DNA of 64,000 bases from Nereocystis luetkeana (lineage: Eukaryota; Sar; Phaeophyceae; Laminariales; Laminariaceae), in NCBI GenBank assembly GCA_031213475.1, contig JARUPZ010000004.1, positions 4,969,169-5,033,168 on the forward strand, read 5' to 3'. The translations under genes and the position numbers were made by a program. Shown piece by piece: positions 25,201 to 40,200 of the stretch (position 1 is its first letter; every line of letters begins with the position of its first letter). Under the pieces are notes generated by a model. The model did no database searches and was not told where the DNA came from. It saw only the letters and a program-made list of their open reading frames with translations.

Positions 25201-28200
25201 CCTTTGGTCACGCCTTCTTTGGTCACGTCCCACCATTACGTGTCACAGAGGCACGGCTTCATCAACGTTTGACTAACCCTATCCCTAGTTGTGGAGGGTG
25301 CAAGTGTCTGCCTTCTAAACGCACCACCGTAAAGGACTTGCCCGTGTCCATGACATTTCCCAGTACTGAAATCTGACTTTTTCACGTACGAGCTAGGCCA
25401 GCCGATATGATTTTGAAACATCATAATGGCCATGCTCCGATCAGTAGTACGCTTTTGGACTCGACTGTTGTAAACGGTGTAGTCCACGCAATATTTGACT
25501 CATGGACCCTCCGCCCTCTGTTTTTTTTTTATTTTTTCGAGAAAGAAGTTCTGTTGATCAAACGATCCGAAAAAATGGTAATTAACCAGTATTGGTAAAA
25601 AACAAACATACTGAACAGAGGCCGATATCTAGCTACTTCGAACGCGGGTGATGCAGAAAGTGATTTAGAATACAACCCTGACAAATATGCGAGCATCGCC
25701 GAAAAGCCAAGTGTACCGGTAGTGCTCGTTTCGTACATTTATGGAATCGGTGTTTGGCAGTACATTGTGATCGGTAGCGAACAGGGTAGCATCGATCGTA
25801 TCCCCACGGAGTCAGCACTGTCTCTGCACTGCTATCTCTACCATAGTGCTCGTTGACTGGGAACGACGAGTTTATTACTAATCCAGCCAATATTGTTGCT
25901 TTGAAATTGACACATGTATCTAAAACGAGATCGAGTTGGACAATTTCCATCGATAAAATATGTGTGTGTACTTTGCATATTCGCACATTATTTCCGCCAG
26001 GGACAGCCCGTCCGATAGTTTAGTCCAAGCTCGCAGCATGTTTCACTGTATACGAGCCCTGCTCGGATGAAGTAGGTATGCACATATATATGTATAAATT
26101 ATATGTACTTGCAATTCATTTGGAGCGGTGTTTGACTCAAACCCATCAACGAGAAGATTCATCGGACGTCGACGTAGGCCTGTGTCGCTGTCGACGCCTC
26201 GATCGGCCGTAGTTTGCGTGGTGTTCGTGTTGCACGGGTGTGGCCAATATAACATGCGCGTCGAACGATAACATCATGGATTGGTCTGGACGCCACCACT
26301 TTCTGCTAAACAGGTCGTTGACCGGCAATAGGTTGACCACCCTGGAACCCGGAACCTTCAAGGGAACACCGGCACTGGAATCCTTGTGAGTGAGCCCATC
26401 CAGCCTTTCCAACTAAGCGCAGTAGTGCCGTCGTCAAAACCCGGCAAGCGAAGGCGTATAACACATATTGCGTCTCGGAGGAGAGTGTCAGAAACTTCAC
26501 AATGGAACGATGTCGCCGTATAATGTTGTAAGTCGCTTGCCTGCAAGGCAGTACAAGCGATATATATATTTTAGTTGATCTCGGTCCTTCAGAGACAGCG
26601 AAAACATCCGGAACTGTCAGGCTATGAAATGGCGAATGTTACCCAAGGTACCTAACGTAGCCCAGAGCCCGCCAACGATTATTCACCACGTTCGGCACCA
26701 GGTCACTAACAGCATAGTATACAGCGTTTTCGGATTTGCGCCCATTCAGTCTCCGGACTCCTCCGACAAAATGAGCAAATGGTAGCTTCTAGCGATTCCT
26801 TATTTTTACTCTGCCCAAACCTTGGATCCCACCACTGGTACATGCCAGGTTCGGTCGTCTTGAATCTAACGTTTGGAGAAGAATATTCCAACAATTGCCC
26901 CATGTTGGCCTCGCTGGTACCTGCCGTCTTTGTCGTGCCGCCACCGTGGTTGAAACAGGTCGTTGAATTTTAACGACTTCAGCTTCATTGCCGCCGGCAC
27001 CTTCGATGGCATCGGCGGATCTCTGAAAGAATTGTGAGTAAAAACCTAATCTGTCCGATCTCTAGCCTTCAACTACAACACCGATACCACAAGGTAATGG
27101 TTTGTTATCGAGCGCACACAGGGCGTACGTTTCGACCGCGAGAAAAACCAAGGGGGACCCCTTTGCAATTTGTAACACCCGGTCGGCCGCGACGAAAACA
27201 ATAATCAACACCCTCCACTGCAGAACAACACTGGTGAGTCCTACCCCCCCTTGTGAGGCGACGCCTTGATTCAGACGTGTTTTCCGGGGGTCGTAATGCT
27301 GAAACGTGATATTGGTATCTCTGTCGTGAGCCCAACGGATTTTCCCTCCATTTCTTCCATGCTCTCGTGACATCCAGGGATCTTTCGTCTAACGTTCTCA
27401 CCGCGGTGCCTCCCAACCTGTTCGACGAATTGCCTTCGATACAGATTCTGTGAGTACCCTAAGTACACGTACAGTGTGCCACTGAATATTCACTGTAGCA
27501 TGTGTGCGAGGCTTGTATAAGTATCGCGATACTGGCCTTGTTCTTCGGCATTGTATACAACGGCCTGCTGCATTTTGTAGGATATGTCAGTCGAGCTTCG
27601 ACACGAGGGGCACGATAGTCTTGGTGGCAGCGGGGCCGTGTATGCAGTAAATGAAACTCTTAGATTGATTCACCACCCGTCCCTATTGCCTTGACGATGG
27701 TACAGGGATCTGTCCTTCAACTCGATTCACCTCTTCGCGCGCGACTTCAAGGGCGCCAGGTCGTTGGAGAAGCTGTGAGCGAATTGCGATAGGTTTCAGT
27801 CTACGCCATATCATTGTGTGTATGTTCGTCAACAGTTTGTTCAATCAAGAGGGGATGCCAACGACGTCTCTATATGGAAAGACAATATTATCCCCGTCAA
27901 CGGCCCCAGCTACACTCCCAACCGTTGTACGGGTCATCTGTGGCACGGTTGGTGACATTGCCCATTCCTCACTCGTAGGCATGGATATACATACCCAGTG
28001 AACTTCCCAAACGGTGCTCCGAATAGTACGATATTGCAATCAAACATGATCCTAAAACGCCGAGGCATGCCTGGTGAAGCATATTTACCTGCGGTGTACT
28101 CCGTCTACCACTGTCGCTCGGTCTGCCGCATGCCGCTTACGTGTCGATCGATCTCGAAAGAGACCTAATGGGAAACAGCCTCAGGAAATTACCGCTTGGC

Positions 28201-31200
28201 GTTTTTCAGGGTATGAAGTCTCTACGCACATTGTGAGTGGCCCCATATGCAGTCCCAGTTGATTGTTCGATGCGTCTAGCCTTCGTGAGAGCATGCCATT
28301 TCCTACCACCACCTGTAAGACAAACATGTGTGTCCGTGCGCAGCTGAGCGCGCCTTCCTTAAGATATACTTCGTGTGTCTTCTAGGGACTCCCATATTGA
28401 AATGCTTTCTTGTGTACGCCGGGTTTTCCTCGTACGGGTGCGTGACGCCTTTTAGCGCCGGTCCAAGGGTGTGTACTTTGAGACGAGCCCGCCTCGATGA
28501 TAATGACGTCGACGTTGTTTACTCATCGTTCACGTTGAGGGGTCTTCGCGGCTGTGGGTGGACCGAACGAGATATCCGAAAAATATATATTGTTTGATGC
28601 GAAATTGGGGCATATCGACCGGTGTGCACCTACCCATGTACCCACAACGTACCGTACTGCGAGATACAAAAAACAATGTTTACCGCCCGAACCTGGAGCA
28701 CTCAGCCCTCCTCTATTTAGATCTCATGGTAGCCGTTCCACGAGTCAGATTTATTCGCGCGTCGAGGGGGAGAATATTTGTCGGCTTACAATGTGAACAA
28801 GACTAGGTCAGCGAAGACGTTTGGCCGAATCGCCTGCCTCGATCAGCCATTGTTTTTGCTCTTTGACGTCGTCTTGTCTCACCCACGTCGTGCTAGGGAC
28901 ATCTCCCAAGCTGACCTTACGATTCTGCCTGCGGGCACATTCAAGGGTGCTTCGTCATTGGAAACACTGTGAGCAAACGGAAACTACGGAGAGGATGTAT
29001 TCTGCGGCATGCGCGATAGTCCTCGCTAGTAGTATGGATACTGCCACGATGCACACTAGACGTAGGCCACCTTGTAAGCAACCATTGGAGACTCTCCGAT
29101 GAATGGTAAAAAAACTGAAAGGATGTGAGTTACGGTGCTAAGAATAGTCCTCGCTAGTTGTATAAGCGCCGTGGAAATTCTACAGTGGACGTCAGATTGA
29201 GCGACGCACTTCATTCCAATCTCAAGCAGACGGTCGACGTCGGTGGTCAGCTGTGTGTTAACACATCACAGAGGGACATGCGGAGCCTACAGAGATCCTC
29301 GGTCTGGGGCGTTGAGCCGTCCACATTTACCTCACAAGGCCACCTTTGTTTGGCTGGCAGTGCTCCAACAACCAAACTAAATAAATCGTAGCTAGAGAGG
29401 CATACCAATCACGTTTGCGTATTGTGTCGCGTTTGTATATGCACCACCGACATGAAATGGAACGGCAACGGAGACATCGCACTCAGTAGATGACCTCGGG
29501 TAGTGACGTGTGCTCTCGTCGGTTGAGACCCCAGTGTTTCTAACCCCTCCCCATTTTAGGAGATTTGAACCTCAACCAGCAATCTACTGTATTGTATTAA
29601 CTTATTTTTTGGGATCTCGATGTGTAATGCAAAACTTTGTGTGAAACCAAGGCTGCTGCTGTGACATACGCAACATACATACCGATGCTGGCCAGCATAT
29701 CAGTTGAAGCATTCTACGCCTACGGTAGTCGTACCACGTGTCTCTCTGGCGTCTGGTGTCTTCAAGGGCCTGAGGTCGCCGCGCTTTACTTCGAAGTGCC
29801 CTGGGATGGTGCGAGCACAAGTGGTGCTATTTCGCTGGGGAGAGTATATCTCAAACGTCACCCATCCGCACGATGCCAACCACACAAGTAGTCTGACGAG
29901 CGTTCGCGGTGGCAAATAAAGCAAATATAAACGGTGTAGAGCCGACCGGTTGTCATATCGCATGGATACGAATGTTGCCGACTACACTAGGACCCATCGA
30001 AATTTCAGAGGATTCCCTCAGTAGGTCCGACGTTACAGGTCGTGAAGAGAAATAAACATATCGATACCATTGTCACCAAAACAAAAAAACTACTATGGCA
30101 ATTTCTGTAGTCGACGGTAACTGGCGACAACGCATTCGCGAGAAAGATAATCAACCCGTACCGGTCGATAAGTCACAGAAAAAAACCCGTGCTTTGTGTT
30201 AGGTAAAACCTCATCGCACTTTGTGGATATGCGAGAGTTGTTTCATAAACGGTGATGGACACGTGGCTGACAACCCACATACGTCGTATGCTAGCGGTGC
30301 TTAGAGGTCAATCTGTTTCTGTATCGCGTCTAGGGTACATGCAAAAAATGAATTTCGCGGACGCCTGCTTGCCGCTTGTTTCATTGTGACGAAATCCAGG
30401 GATCTAGCGTTAAACGATATAACTGCCCTGCCACGGGGCTTCCTGGATGGTTTGAGATCCCTTACATCATTGTGAGTGGAATCTTAAAAACACCTTGCTA
30501 GCTCACCCGCTGCATACGTACTTGGTACATCAGTACCAGGCACGAACGTCACGGCTGGTGAGTTTGGTGATGGACGTATGCGCGCGATCTCCACTAAGCC
30601 GGCCCTAAACGCTCCTAACGAAGAGTGTGACGATAAATATTCGTGCTTGTCGTTAACCGAATTCGTACTGGGTGCTACCGAGGCACGCCTTGCCAAACCT
30701 GTCACACTTCACAACTAGATGTGGGGGGTACGAAACCTCTGCCTTCTGAGGAAATAACGTTGAAGTGGTTGTTGGCGCCGAGAATACTGTCCCATCCCGG
30801 AACCGTACGGTACGCACGTACAGAGTATGCACGTTAAATTGCTCGTTTGTGTGATTTTGTGGAGCGGCATTAATTTAAGGCTCACAGCGAGAGCATATAT
30901 AAGACATTCAGGTATAATTTTCTCGCTGTCGACGCCCGCATCGCTTTTTGTGTACGTCGGGTTCGTGTTCGACGCGTGGAGCCAACACAAAGTGGTCATG
31001 TACCGACAAGGCCATTGATTCGCGTTGATATTGCCTTCCTCGACGTAACAGGATGCTCAACAGCAATGGGTTGCTCGCTTTGGACAATGGGACCTTCGAT
31101 GGTACACCGGCGCTGGCATATTTGTGAGCTATATAAATTTCAACCTTCCCATTCAATGCAAAGCGGTAGGGACACCATCAAAGCCCGGCAAGTGAATACG

Positions 31201-34200
31201 TACGACACTGCTTTCCTCTTTAAGATAGCAGTCGTTAGATCTCGTGTGGAGAAAACGTGGCTCGTCTATATATATAGCGCCTGCTGGCAAGGTAGTGCCG
31301 CAGTATGACTCGTAGTTGGCTTAGTGCAACGTCGTTCGGAGACATCTACATCTACTTGCTATCTCGACAGCGATAAGATCGATGTAGCTAACGTACGCAA
31401 TGCTGAGTCAACGAAGATTCGCAGCACAAGGTTCCTGTCTCGAACCGTACTGAATATCATCATTTTGTGTATGCCTTCGTCCATTCGGCCGATCCCTGGG
31501 AAGGTTGAAAGATGCGGCAGTTCGCAGCGATACCCTGTCGACGTTGTCTAAAAAACCTCGAGCCACATTACTAACAAATGCGTTGGACGCTTTCGTCGAG
31601 TATCCAACGTGCACAGCAACGTTTTGACCCACCCATAACTGAATCGCCGCCATCCGCCGTCCTTATGGGCCTACCGCCAACGCTGATACAGAAACCTTGG
31701 GGCCAACGCGTTCAGCACCCTCCCTGCAGGCATCTTCGATAGCATCGACGGATCTCTGGTTGAATTGTAAGCAGGCCAACCACTCTGCCATACCTGGCAC
31801 AAAGAATACGAGTTCCCGATGATGTTTTTGAATGCGTGCTAGGATTCACGGGTGGGACTTCCATAGCGCGTTCTGGCATGTCATAGAGTAGGCATGTGTC
31901 CCAACTCCAAGCCTGCGAATGTACGGCGTCAATGGTGGGTTTATAAAGGATGTGTCGTGGGGTGTTTTTGTTAAATGTTCGTGGCGCTTCGACGATGGTA
32001 GACCCTACTACAGCAGGGGATGGATCGTTTCCAGAGCTCGGTCGCTTTCAATATAATGTGCTGTGCCACACCACCCAAGATCTATACATCTTGACTAACA
32101 TGCGCACAGGGCACAGGTACGGCAAAAAAATTAGAGGAGTGATTTTGGTATGCAGACGAAAGAAGTGAAAGCATTTCGTCAAGACCCCTCGATGGAACGT
32201 ATTGTTTCGCCTCTTCTTGGGTCTTGGCTACATCGCGCACACCGTTGATTCACGTACGTTACGTTCGTGCTTCATCATATTTACGAAGCGCACGGTACGA
32301 ACAACAGTACCGAGCAAAAGTGTCCACCTTCCTTCATGCTCCATGTATGTATGTACCAACGGTAGATCGCTGACGACAATGGCTAAGGTCAAGGGGTTAT
32401 GTTCTCCGCGGCATACACTACCTCAAACATTTCGTTGTGTTTGTGTGTGCGTCTGGCGCGTACCCGGTACGAATTTTATATAGTTGTATCCGGTGTTTTC
32501 CCAAGATGAACGAATCAGGACTTACACCGGGTATATCGGTGTCGTTCGGTAGAACGAACGGTGTATGTTCGAAGACATTGCAACCACTTACACCGGGTAT
32601 ATCGGTGTCGTTCGGTAGAACGAACGGTGTATGTTGGAAGACATTACAACCTTTGTTGATCTCTTTATTGCAAAAACTTGTACCTGCGTCGTCTACATCT
32701 GTCATACATCACAGGTAATAGTAGTGGGAGGTGGGTGCTTGTAGACCGGCCCTTTGAAAGGTTTGTTTTATGGTAACTGGTCTGGTTAAAGATACTGACG
32801 TAGTGGTTTCGTTATTTATTGCATACTTGTCGTTTGAACGGGTGTGAGAACGACGCCAAAGTCAAACAGCTACGGCGATTTAGTCGTACGTCCCAGGAAC
32901 GGGTGTGAGAACGACACCAAAGTCAAACAGATACCTCGATTTTGCCCGTACGTCCCAGGATTCTCAATGCTGTCCGCGAAGGGTCTGTAGGCATGCTCTA
33001 AGTCTGACTAATTATTTGCATACGTGTGCTGCACGCCCGGCGCTTTTTCGTCTTTTCTTCCCATGTATTGGTGCGCAACCAGGGACCTTGGAGGCAATGA
33101 CTTGTCCGCGCTACCTGCCGGCTTTTTGAATGATTTCCCGTCGCTGCAGATTCTGTGAGTAACGGTTTTGCGCGAAACTTGTACCACGTCACGTTTATTT
33201 TTTTATCACCTTCCGGGGCATGTATAGGTATGATGCTGATTGTCTAGTGATTCCCAAATTGATTGGTCTACTGCGTCCACTGTGATGTACCAGATGTTAC
33301 ATGTCTATTTTGTATACACGGTGCGATCGACGGGCAAGCGCTGAAGTCGTGTTTCTAAAATGCGCAGCAATCACGGCGCTCTCTCTCTTCTCTCCGATCT
33401 TGCCTCGACGATACAGGGATCTGAGCCAGAACTCTATCAACCTACAAGCTGGCGATTTCGATGGTACCACTTCTTTGGTCGAACTGTGAGGGAATCAATC
33501 AGTTTCCGTCAATACCCATTTATGGCGTAGGGTTTATGTCAAACCGGTCGGAGCTGTGACGGAATGCCGACGACGTTAGTGTGCCTGCAAGGTAGTCAGC
33601 CATGTTCAAGTTGTAGGGTGATACTCTAAATATCAAAAACGGCTGGCTGGTACCCGGTTCGCCGTATCAAGGTACGTACGATGTTTATTTTGCGTTCAGG
33701 GGCTTGGCCTTTCGGGGTATGTATAGGCGAAGCCATTTGAAGCCAGTTGGACACCTACAGGCATTCCCCGGCACACTAATGCTTTCAGTGATAGTTCCCA
33801 ATAATCGCTGAGGCATATGTTTCAAGCTGCTGCGGCCTTGGTCCACCACCGTCTCTCCGTTCTTTCCTGCCACAATCGTGGTGATGGCCTCTAACAGAAT
33901 CCTCCGCCGGAACAGCTTGGGAATCTTGCCTTCTGGCATCTTCGACGGATTGACGTCCCTTCGCACGCTGTAAGTGACCCCTGATTCAGGGCCAGTCGAG
34001 CAGTTGCTGAACCCGGACTGGACGGGAGAAACTAGTGTCCCTCCGGCAAGCGAAAACATAGCACCGTCTGCCGTGCGCAGCCGAGTGCGCATGCTGTACT
34101 ATATGCCTGGCGTTTTGTACGAGTTCCCAGCTAACATTCTATTGTTCATGTACATACGCCGGGTGTTGCTTCTATGGAGAGTGAGGCCGTAGAGTTCTCC

Positions 34201-37200
34201 ATGCTGTGAATGTATATGAGTCTAGGAATATGCTCCAATATGAAGTGGGGAATCAAAGCATTCCCCTGTTTTGAACTCCTAATCTCACCCGAATGTGATG
34301 CCGTTTGCCCCCCTGCTCCCACCCCAAGGTTCCTTAATATATCTAGCCCCCTGTGAGCGCCAAGCTTGAGCCGTAAACGGTAAAATATTCCTGGAATTAT
34401 ATTATATCTACAATGTGATGAACCAAACTCTAGAGTAACGCCTGTTCAGCCGTTTGGACCGCGTCAGCATGCTTCTGCTGCAACACAAACCCACTCTACA
34501 ATGGATTGTGTAATCGTTGTTGTCCTCCATGTTCACCGTGGGGGCGCTTAGCATCAGTGGGAGTACCCAAAGATAGTCCACATATGCTGCTACGTGTATC
34601 GTACATTCGATTAGCGCTCAAGTAAGGACATACTTCACGGTATACGCGATCCATGTGTACACAAAACAAACCCATTGTACTGCAATACGGCACACGGTCC
34701 CAGTCACAGGTCAATCCCCTGAACAATACGTGCACAGACAGGCGCTGGCTAGCAACCCTGGGTTTCTGTGGTGCGTATGCCCTGACGACTCATTCATGTG
34801 TTTATCGAAGTCTGGTTAGAAACTTTTTGGGTCAGATTGGAGTTTCTTTTCTTTGCGGCCGAGCACTTCGAACCGAAAAAACCCGGTAAAGACCATCATC
34901 AAACACCCACCGCGTCAGCCACTGAAATACTCTTTGGCTTTTTACTGCCCCTGCCACGTTCGATCCAGGGACCTTTCCGAAACTGACCTAACGCTTCTAC
35001 CTGTCGGCATCTTTAAGGGGGCTTCATCATTGGAAAATCTGTGAGCAAAAAACACCGATATAGGATATAATAGAGTAGTGCATTGCGCGCACTCTGCAGC
35101 TCTTGCCTTTTTTACGGGGGCTGCCAAGTTATACGATTACCGTCATAGGAAGCTACGCACTCAGTCAATTCGAGATCGACGCTGTATGTCAGTGAAATCG
35201 ATACACATAGCCACTCGTCGGTGTGCCAGAGAGGGATATGCGAGCACCACATAGGTCCTCGTTTTTAAGCGATTGAAGTTTCATACCAGCTAGGCAGTAT
35301 AAATACTTGCACAGTGTAAATTTTTCGTCATACATCTACCGAAAAACGATAGGAAGCATCCATATAATTGTATGTTTGATCTTTCTCAATATCAGGTTAT
35401 AGGGCGTGAAGCCTCAGAAACTTAGGTGCCACCTCTGCCTCAGTACGCGTCAAGTACACGACAATATAATTGCCTCGTACGCAGTTGCACTTGGTATACA
35501 AGTGGTGCACGGACATACATATACGGCCTAAATACAGTATGACGTACAGGATCGTCACAAACGACTACTCCCTTGATGGTGGGCGGTGTGTCGCGGGTAA
35601 ATGGGATGGTGTGGCACCAGGAAGCGACCACCAGTGAGCAAGCATCGCGAAACACGCTGTGAATCGCTCAGAACCATGACCCGGAAATTACCCTTAAAAG
35701 CTTGTATGATGCCGTGTTAGTTAAATATGGCTGCGACCATCTCAGTCACCCCCTTCTTCTATCAGTCTGCAGTATATATCGATATGTCTATATTCTACGC
35801 ACTTACGTTGGGAAACCCACTAAAAAGTAGGTACCAGGTCGTATGAAATGTTTTTTGTTTGCAGTGGTACAAGGCTCGCGAGCTTCGCTATTAATGTATG
35901 GTATGTCGTGATGTTGAAGGCCATCTGCCCGTGGGTCAAAATGAACGATAGAAAAAAAAACATATGGTGTACGGCCGCAGTGCATGCTAGGGGGAATTTT
36001 CTACTTCGATTCAAATATCTTGCCGTCACGAGCGTTATCCGAGACTCCCCTAAAAAGGGGTCCGCCTTGCTCGCGTCTCCTCTTCTCGTTTTTTGGACTG
36101 CCTGCGTAGCCCGCAACCTTCACGTTGAAACAGCCGGTGCGCAACTAGGTAGATCTATGGGTACCGGCTGGACGGAAACAATGGATTTGCATGATTTCGC
36201 CAGTTACGAGAGTTGTTTGGGTCGACTGCTCCTTCAGGTCGTTTTCGGGCGACCGCTTCGTCGGGTCGCTTCGCTCGTAATCCTCACTTCCTTCGACGTG
36301 TTTTCACGTGTTTTCGGAGACACCCGTTTCGGTGTTGATTCCATTGAAGGTTGGGACCTCGTTATTCACCGCGGGGGCTTATCGCGCCTGGGCATCGTCA
36401 TTCATGTCAGTATTGTTCTGGGGTCAAACGTCGGTATACATGTTTTGAACGGCAACACTCCCAATCACTTTGCATCTCGTTCATGAATCCTTGTCGGTAC
36501 CTGTTTCATCTTTGGCAAACCAGGGACCTTTCGCAGAATGCCCTCACCACTCTGGCGGCGGCAGCCTTCGCAGATTTGCCGCTTCTTACCGATTTGTGAG
36601 TGACATAAAAAATACGATGTACAGGGATAGGTTGTGTAGGTGTATGCCAAGCAGCTACGGTATCAATAACTAGGTGGATGGAAATTCGATGCAGATCCTG
36701 TAAAAAGGAGGTGTCGGCGTGCTGTGGCGTTGAGCTTACCTTCGATATCTGGAACCCAAATGTCTTTGAAATAGACCGTGAACCACCTCGGTCAGTATTC
36801 CGGCACACTCGATACGGAACAAGGGTTGACACTCGATGGTTTCGGTGGAGTCGAAGCATGTCGAACGGTCGGGGCCACATCCTATCAAGCGAATAACGAG
36901 TTTCCAAACGCAGACACTCAACTGGACACAGGTACTCGATGCGTATCTCGCACTTCTAGAACGGGTGTAGTTCGCGGAATATTCTAGCTCATGGAGTTTA
37001 CGTGAAACCGGTAACGCCGAGGTCCGTCCTCACCCTCGGTCACCAAGTGGGGTTTGGAGGTCTCTATGCAGGGCACCCGCCCACACTGGTTTGGATAGCG
37101 CTGAATCGATATGCTTCAACGTAGAACGCGCGTCTTGTAGGGCGAGAGTACAGGTTGGCCACGAGGGGACGGCAGCTGTGTTTTGTGAGTGACGATGATG

Positions 37201-40200
37201 TTCCCCTTGACGGTGGCAAGTGGTCGATTACCTTCGCTATACAATTGCGTTGATTCGAGTGTTCAATCATCAGTTTAAGGGCGTATGTCTAGCAGTTGAT
37301 AGGATGGATTCCAATACTCATGGACGACGCTTGCTTGCTTGTTGTGGATGCTTGAGCCGGGTGAGCCTCCCACCGAGTGAGCATCGAACGGTGTATCATT
37401 GGTTTCGTATGGACTGTCATCACTCACCGTAAACCAGGTCGCTCGCGGAAAACGATTTCACCACACTGGAAGAAGGAGTCTTCGAGGGGTTGACGGCGTT
37501 GCAATCTTTGTGAGTGACATCAAGACAATGTCTCACACGAACCGTTTCCGCATCGATGAGAATCGGCAGTTCAGAACTGGTCCCGCGATAGACTGGCCGC
37601 GTTCAACAATTTCCGGTACATTTCGGTCAGACCCCATTCGTACGAATGAATGATCGTTGATTGTCGGGTTGGAGATATAGGTATATCTGGCAGAATTTCT
37701 GTTCGCGATATGCAACACCGTGGGCCGGCGTTTGTTCACGCTCCGCCACGGCTTTTCCCTCGCGTTCAATGTTGAGTGGGCTACGAAGCGACGACCCCAG
37801 CGGCCCTCACTTTGGAAGGGAATAGGGGGGTAGCCCCCCCCACTTATCGTAGTATAAGTAGGTCAATGCCATGTAACTGCTCCCCGTACATAGCCAGGTG
37901 GCATCCTACTACGACTACGTTAGCTACCCTTCGATTTACTTACAAACGTGGCAAACCGTCCATGGTACAACCCGAGTAATAGAGGCAGTGGTACAGTGGT
38001 ACCGCCCGTCGAGCGAGTGCGACGGGCAACATGAATAGTTTCTGTATTCAGCAGTGGTTGTGGGAACGAGTGACAATCAACGTCCGGTAAAACAACAGAC
38101 TAGCTGGTACTCTATATGTTTTTGCGTAGCATCTGTTTCTCGGGCTGTGAGCGGATAGTTTGCAATTGACACATTCTGGATCACGTGTAGACTTTGAAAA
38201 GCTGCACGCACAGGGGCGCTATAGCTTTTGATTTACCTCGTATTCGGGAAGACGACGTCGCGATTATACAGCAACGTTTAGTGTAGCAATGCAACCGTGT
38301 ATCAAAGAATGCGGTCCGTCCCTTACTTGGCGTTTATATGGGCCCACCGCGACTGTCGACACAGGCATCTGGATTTCAACCGTTTCAGCTCTCTCCCCGC
38401 AGGCGTCTTTGATGGCATCGGCGGATCTCTTCTTTCACTGTGAGTGGAGCCAAATTTTGCCCCCGTTTCAATATTGTTGAATATTGTTTCAACTGGTTTA
38501 AATCGCCGACTTTGTCACCAGGACATCAACCAAGAGTGTTTCGCTTCGTCATGCGCTAAGGCTGGAAAGCGATAGGCTATTTATTGTCCTTTTTGTGACG
38601 ACCGTGAGAATGATACACAGATATAACCGAGTAGAATGGCGTCTTCCTGGTATGGCAATGCGGATGATGAGGGAAGGGTCCGTTCGTGCGCATGTTTTGA
38701 GGCTGAGAGTCACGGATGTGTTGAGAGACGAGAGCATTGAAACCGTGTCTTTAAGCAGCCATTGTTTTTTTATAGGCGCGCCCGTTTTCTTGGCGCGTGA
38801 TTTTGACTGTGTCTGCCTGCCACACAACAACTTCAAACCCGATTCCGAGATAGATAGCAGGAACGATACTCACTCGTATTTTGCCCCAACCACTAGCATC
38901 CCTGAACCCTTCATGTGAAGTGCATCGTGAGAACCGGCGTCCTCCGATTACGGTTCGCTCGTGCGCACTGTAGCGTGGTCGACGCGGGGTACAGTAGCTG
39001 TGCTAGCCAGAGTGTCCGAAGCTCCCCCCCTGAGGATATCCATGCAAGTAGTGAGTAGCCTTACAAGCGCCTTCATGAATAAACGTGCCTAAGCTGCCGC
39101 GTGCTGTGTGACGGGTAGCACCTATAGTAAAAATTCCCGTGGCGCCTCGCTTGAGATTCTCTAGACATCTACTGTAGTAAGTGATCCAAGAACCGATTTT
39201 GATGAAACCTCTACACACAAAAAAGCAACCCGATTCTCAACCCCTATACCTACTGTAGACATATCTCGTAACACACTGCTAAACGCAACATGATGTTATC
39301 TGAACGAGTTGGGGTAGGGGTCCCGGTTGGCTAGACGTAGCGGTATGATTGCCCATACGTGCTACCCTTGTCGTAGCACCCATCAGGGAAGTTCGACAGA
39401 CAGACTCGAACGCTAGTATCGATGTGTCCGACGGAGCTGTACCACTGCGGTATATGTGGGATGAAAATGTGATACGTGGGACGTTGGCCGAGGAGCCCCG
39501 TCAGCGACAAACCTTTCACCCCAGACGTTGCGGGCCCTACCGCAGTACGGAACGCGAACCGAGAGAGCCTACAATTTATCTACGTGGCACCTTGTAATGT
39601 AGAGTACTGAAATAGTTTAGTCTCTAATGCGGAGGCCGCCACGCACCAAGCAGATTCATTGTACGACATGTGTATAGATATTCGGTACGAAGCTGTTGAC
39701 GCATTGAATATGGTGCTGTTTCCATTGGTATCGTATAGAGTGACGCCTCGTAGTTCTCATGGTAAATCTGGTACGTTTCTCGACGGTTTATATCCCCTAC
39801 TGCTTTAGCGAACACATCCGGTTCTACCGAACAGTACTCGCCAACCGTTAGAGTTTCCTCTGTCTGGTTTGAAGTCGCAGGGTCTACCTGCCTGCGTGAA
39901 AGCCGTCATCCGTAACGTAAGCCCAACCTATCGTATGCCTGATTCCGCGTTCTGTTGGGATCGCTATGAAGAGGGCTTCAAGACAACGCCCTCACCACTC
40001 TCCCCGTCAACATCTTCAGAAACCTGACGTCGCTGGAGTTTTTGTGAGTGGTCTTAGAAACGAAGTTGGCACGATGTGTTGAGCTCGAGACACCGGACAA
40101 CATTGTGCTCCATTGCGTAGGAGACCACTCCGTTGAAGGGATTGTGTGTTTTCGTCGTGATAAGTTCGTATGATCGTGGCCGGTTGCGAGCAGTACTGGC

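Noticed and set aside
35848..36486. 212-codon ORF in the intron between LRR21 and LRR22
   Set aside because: Longest intronic ORF, but no domain, no neighbour in frame, and a length that can arise by chance in a 64 kb window read in six frames.
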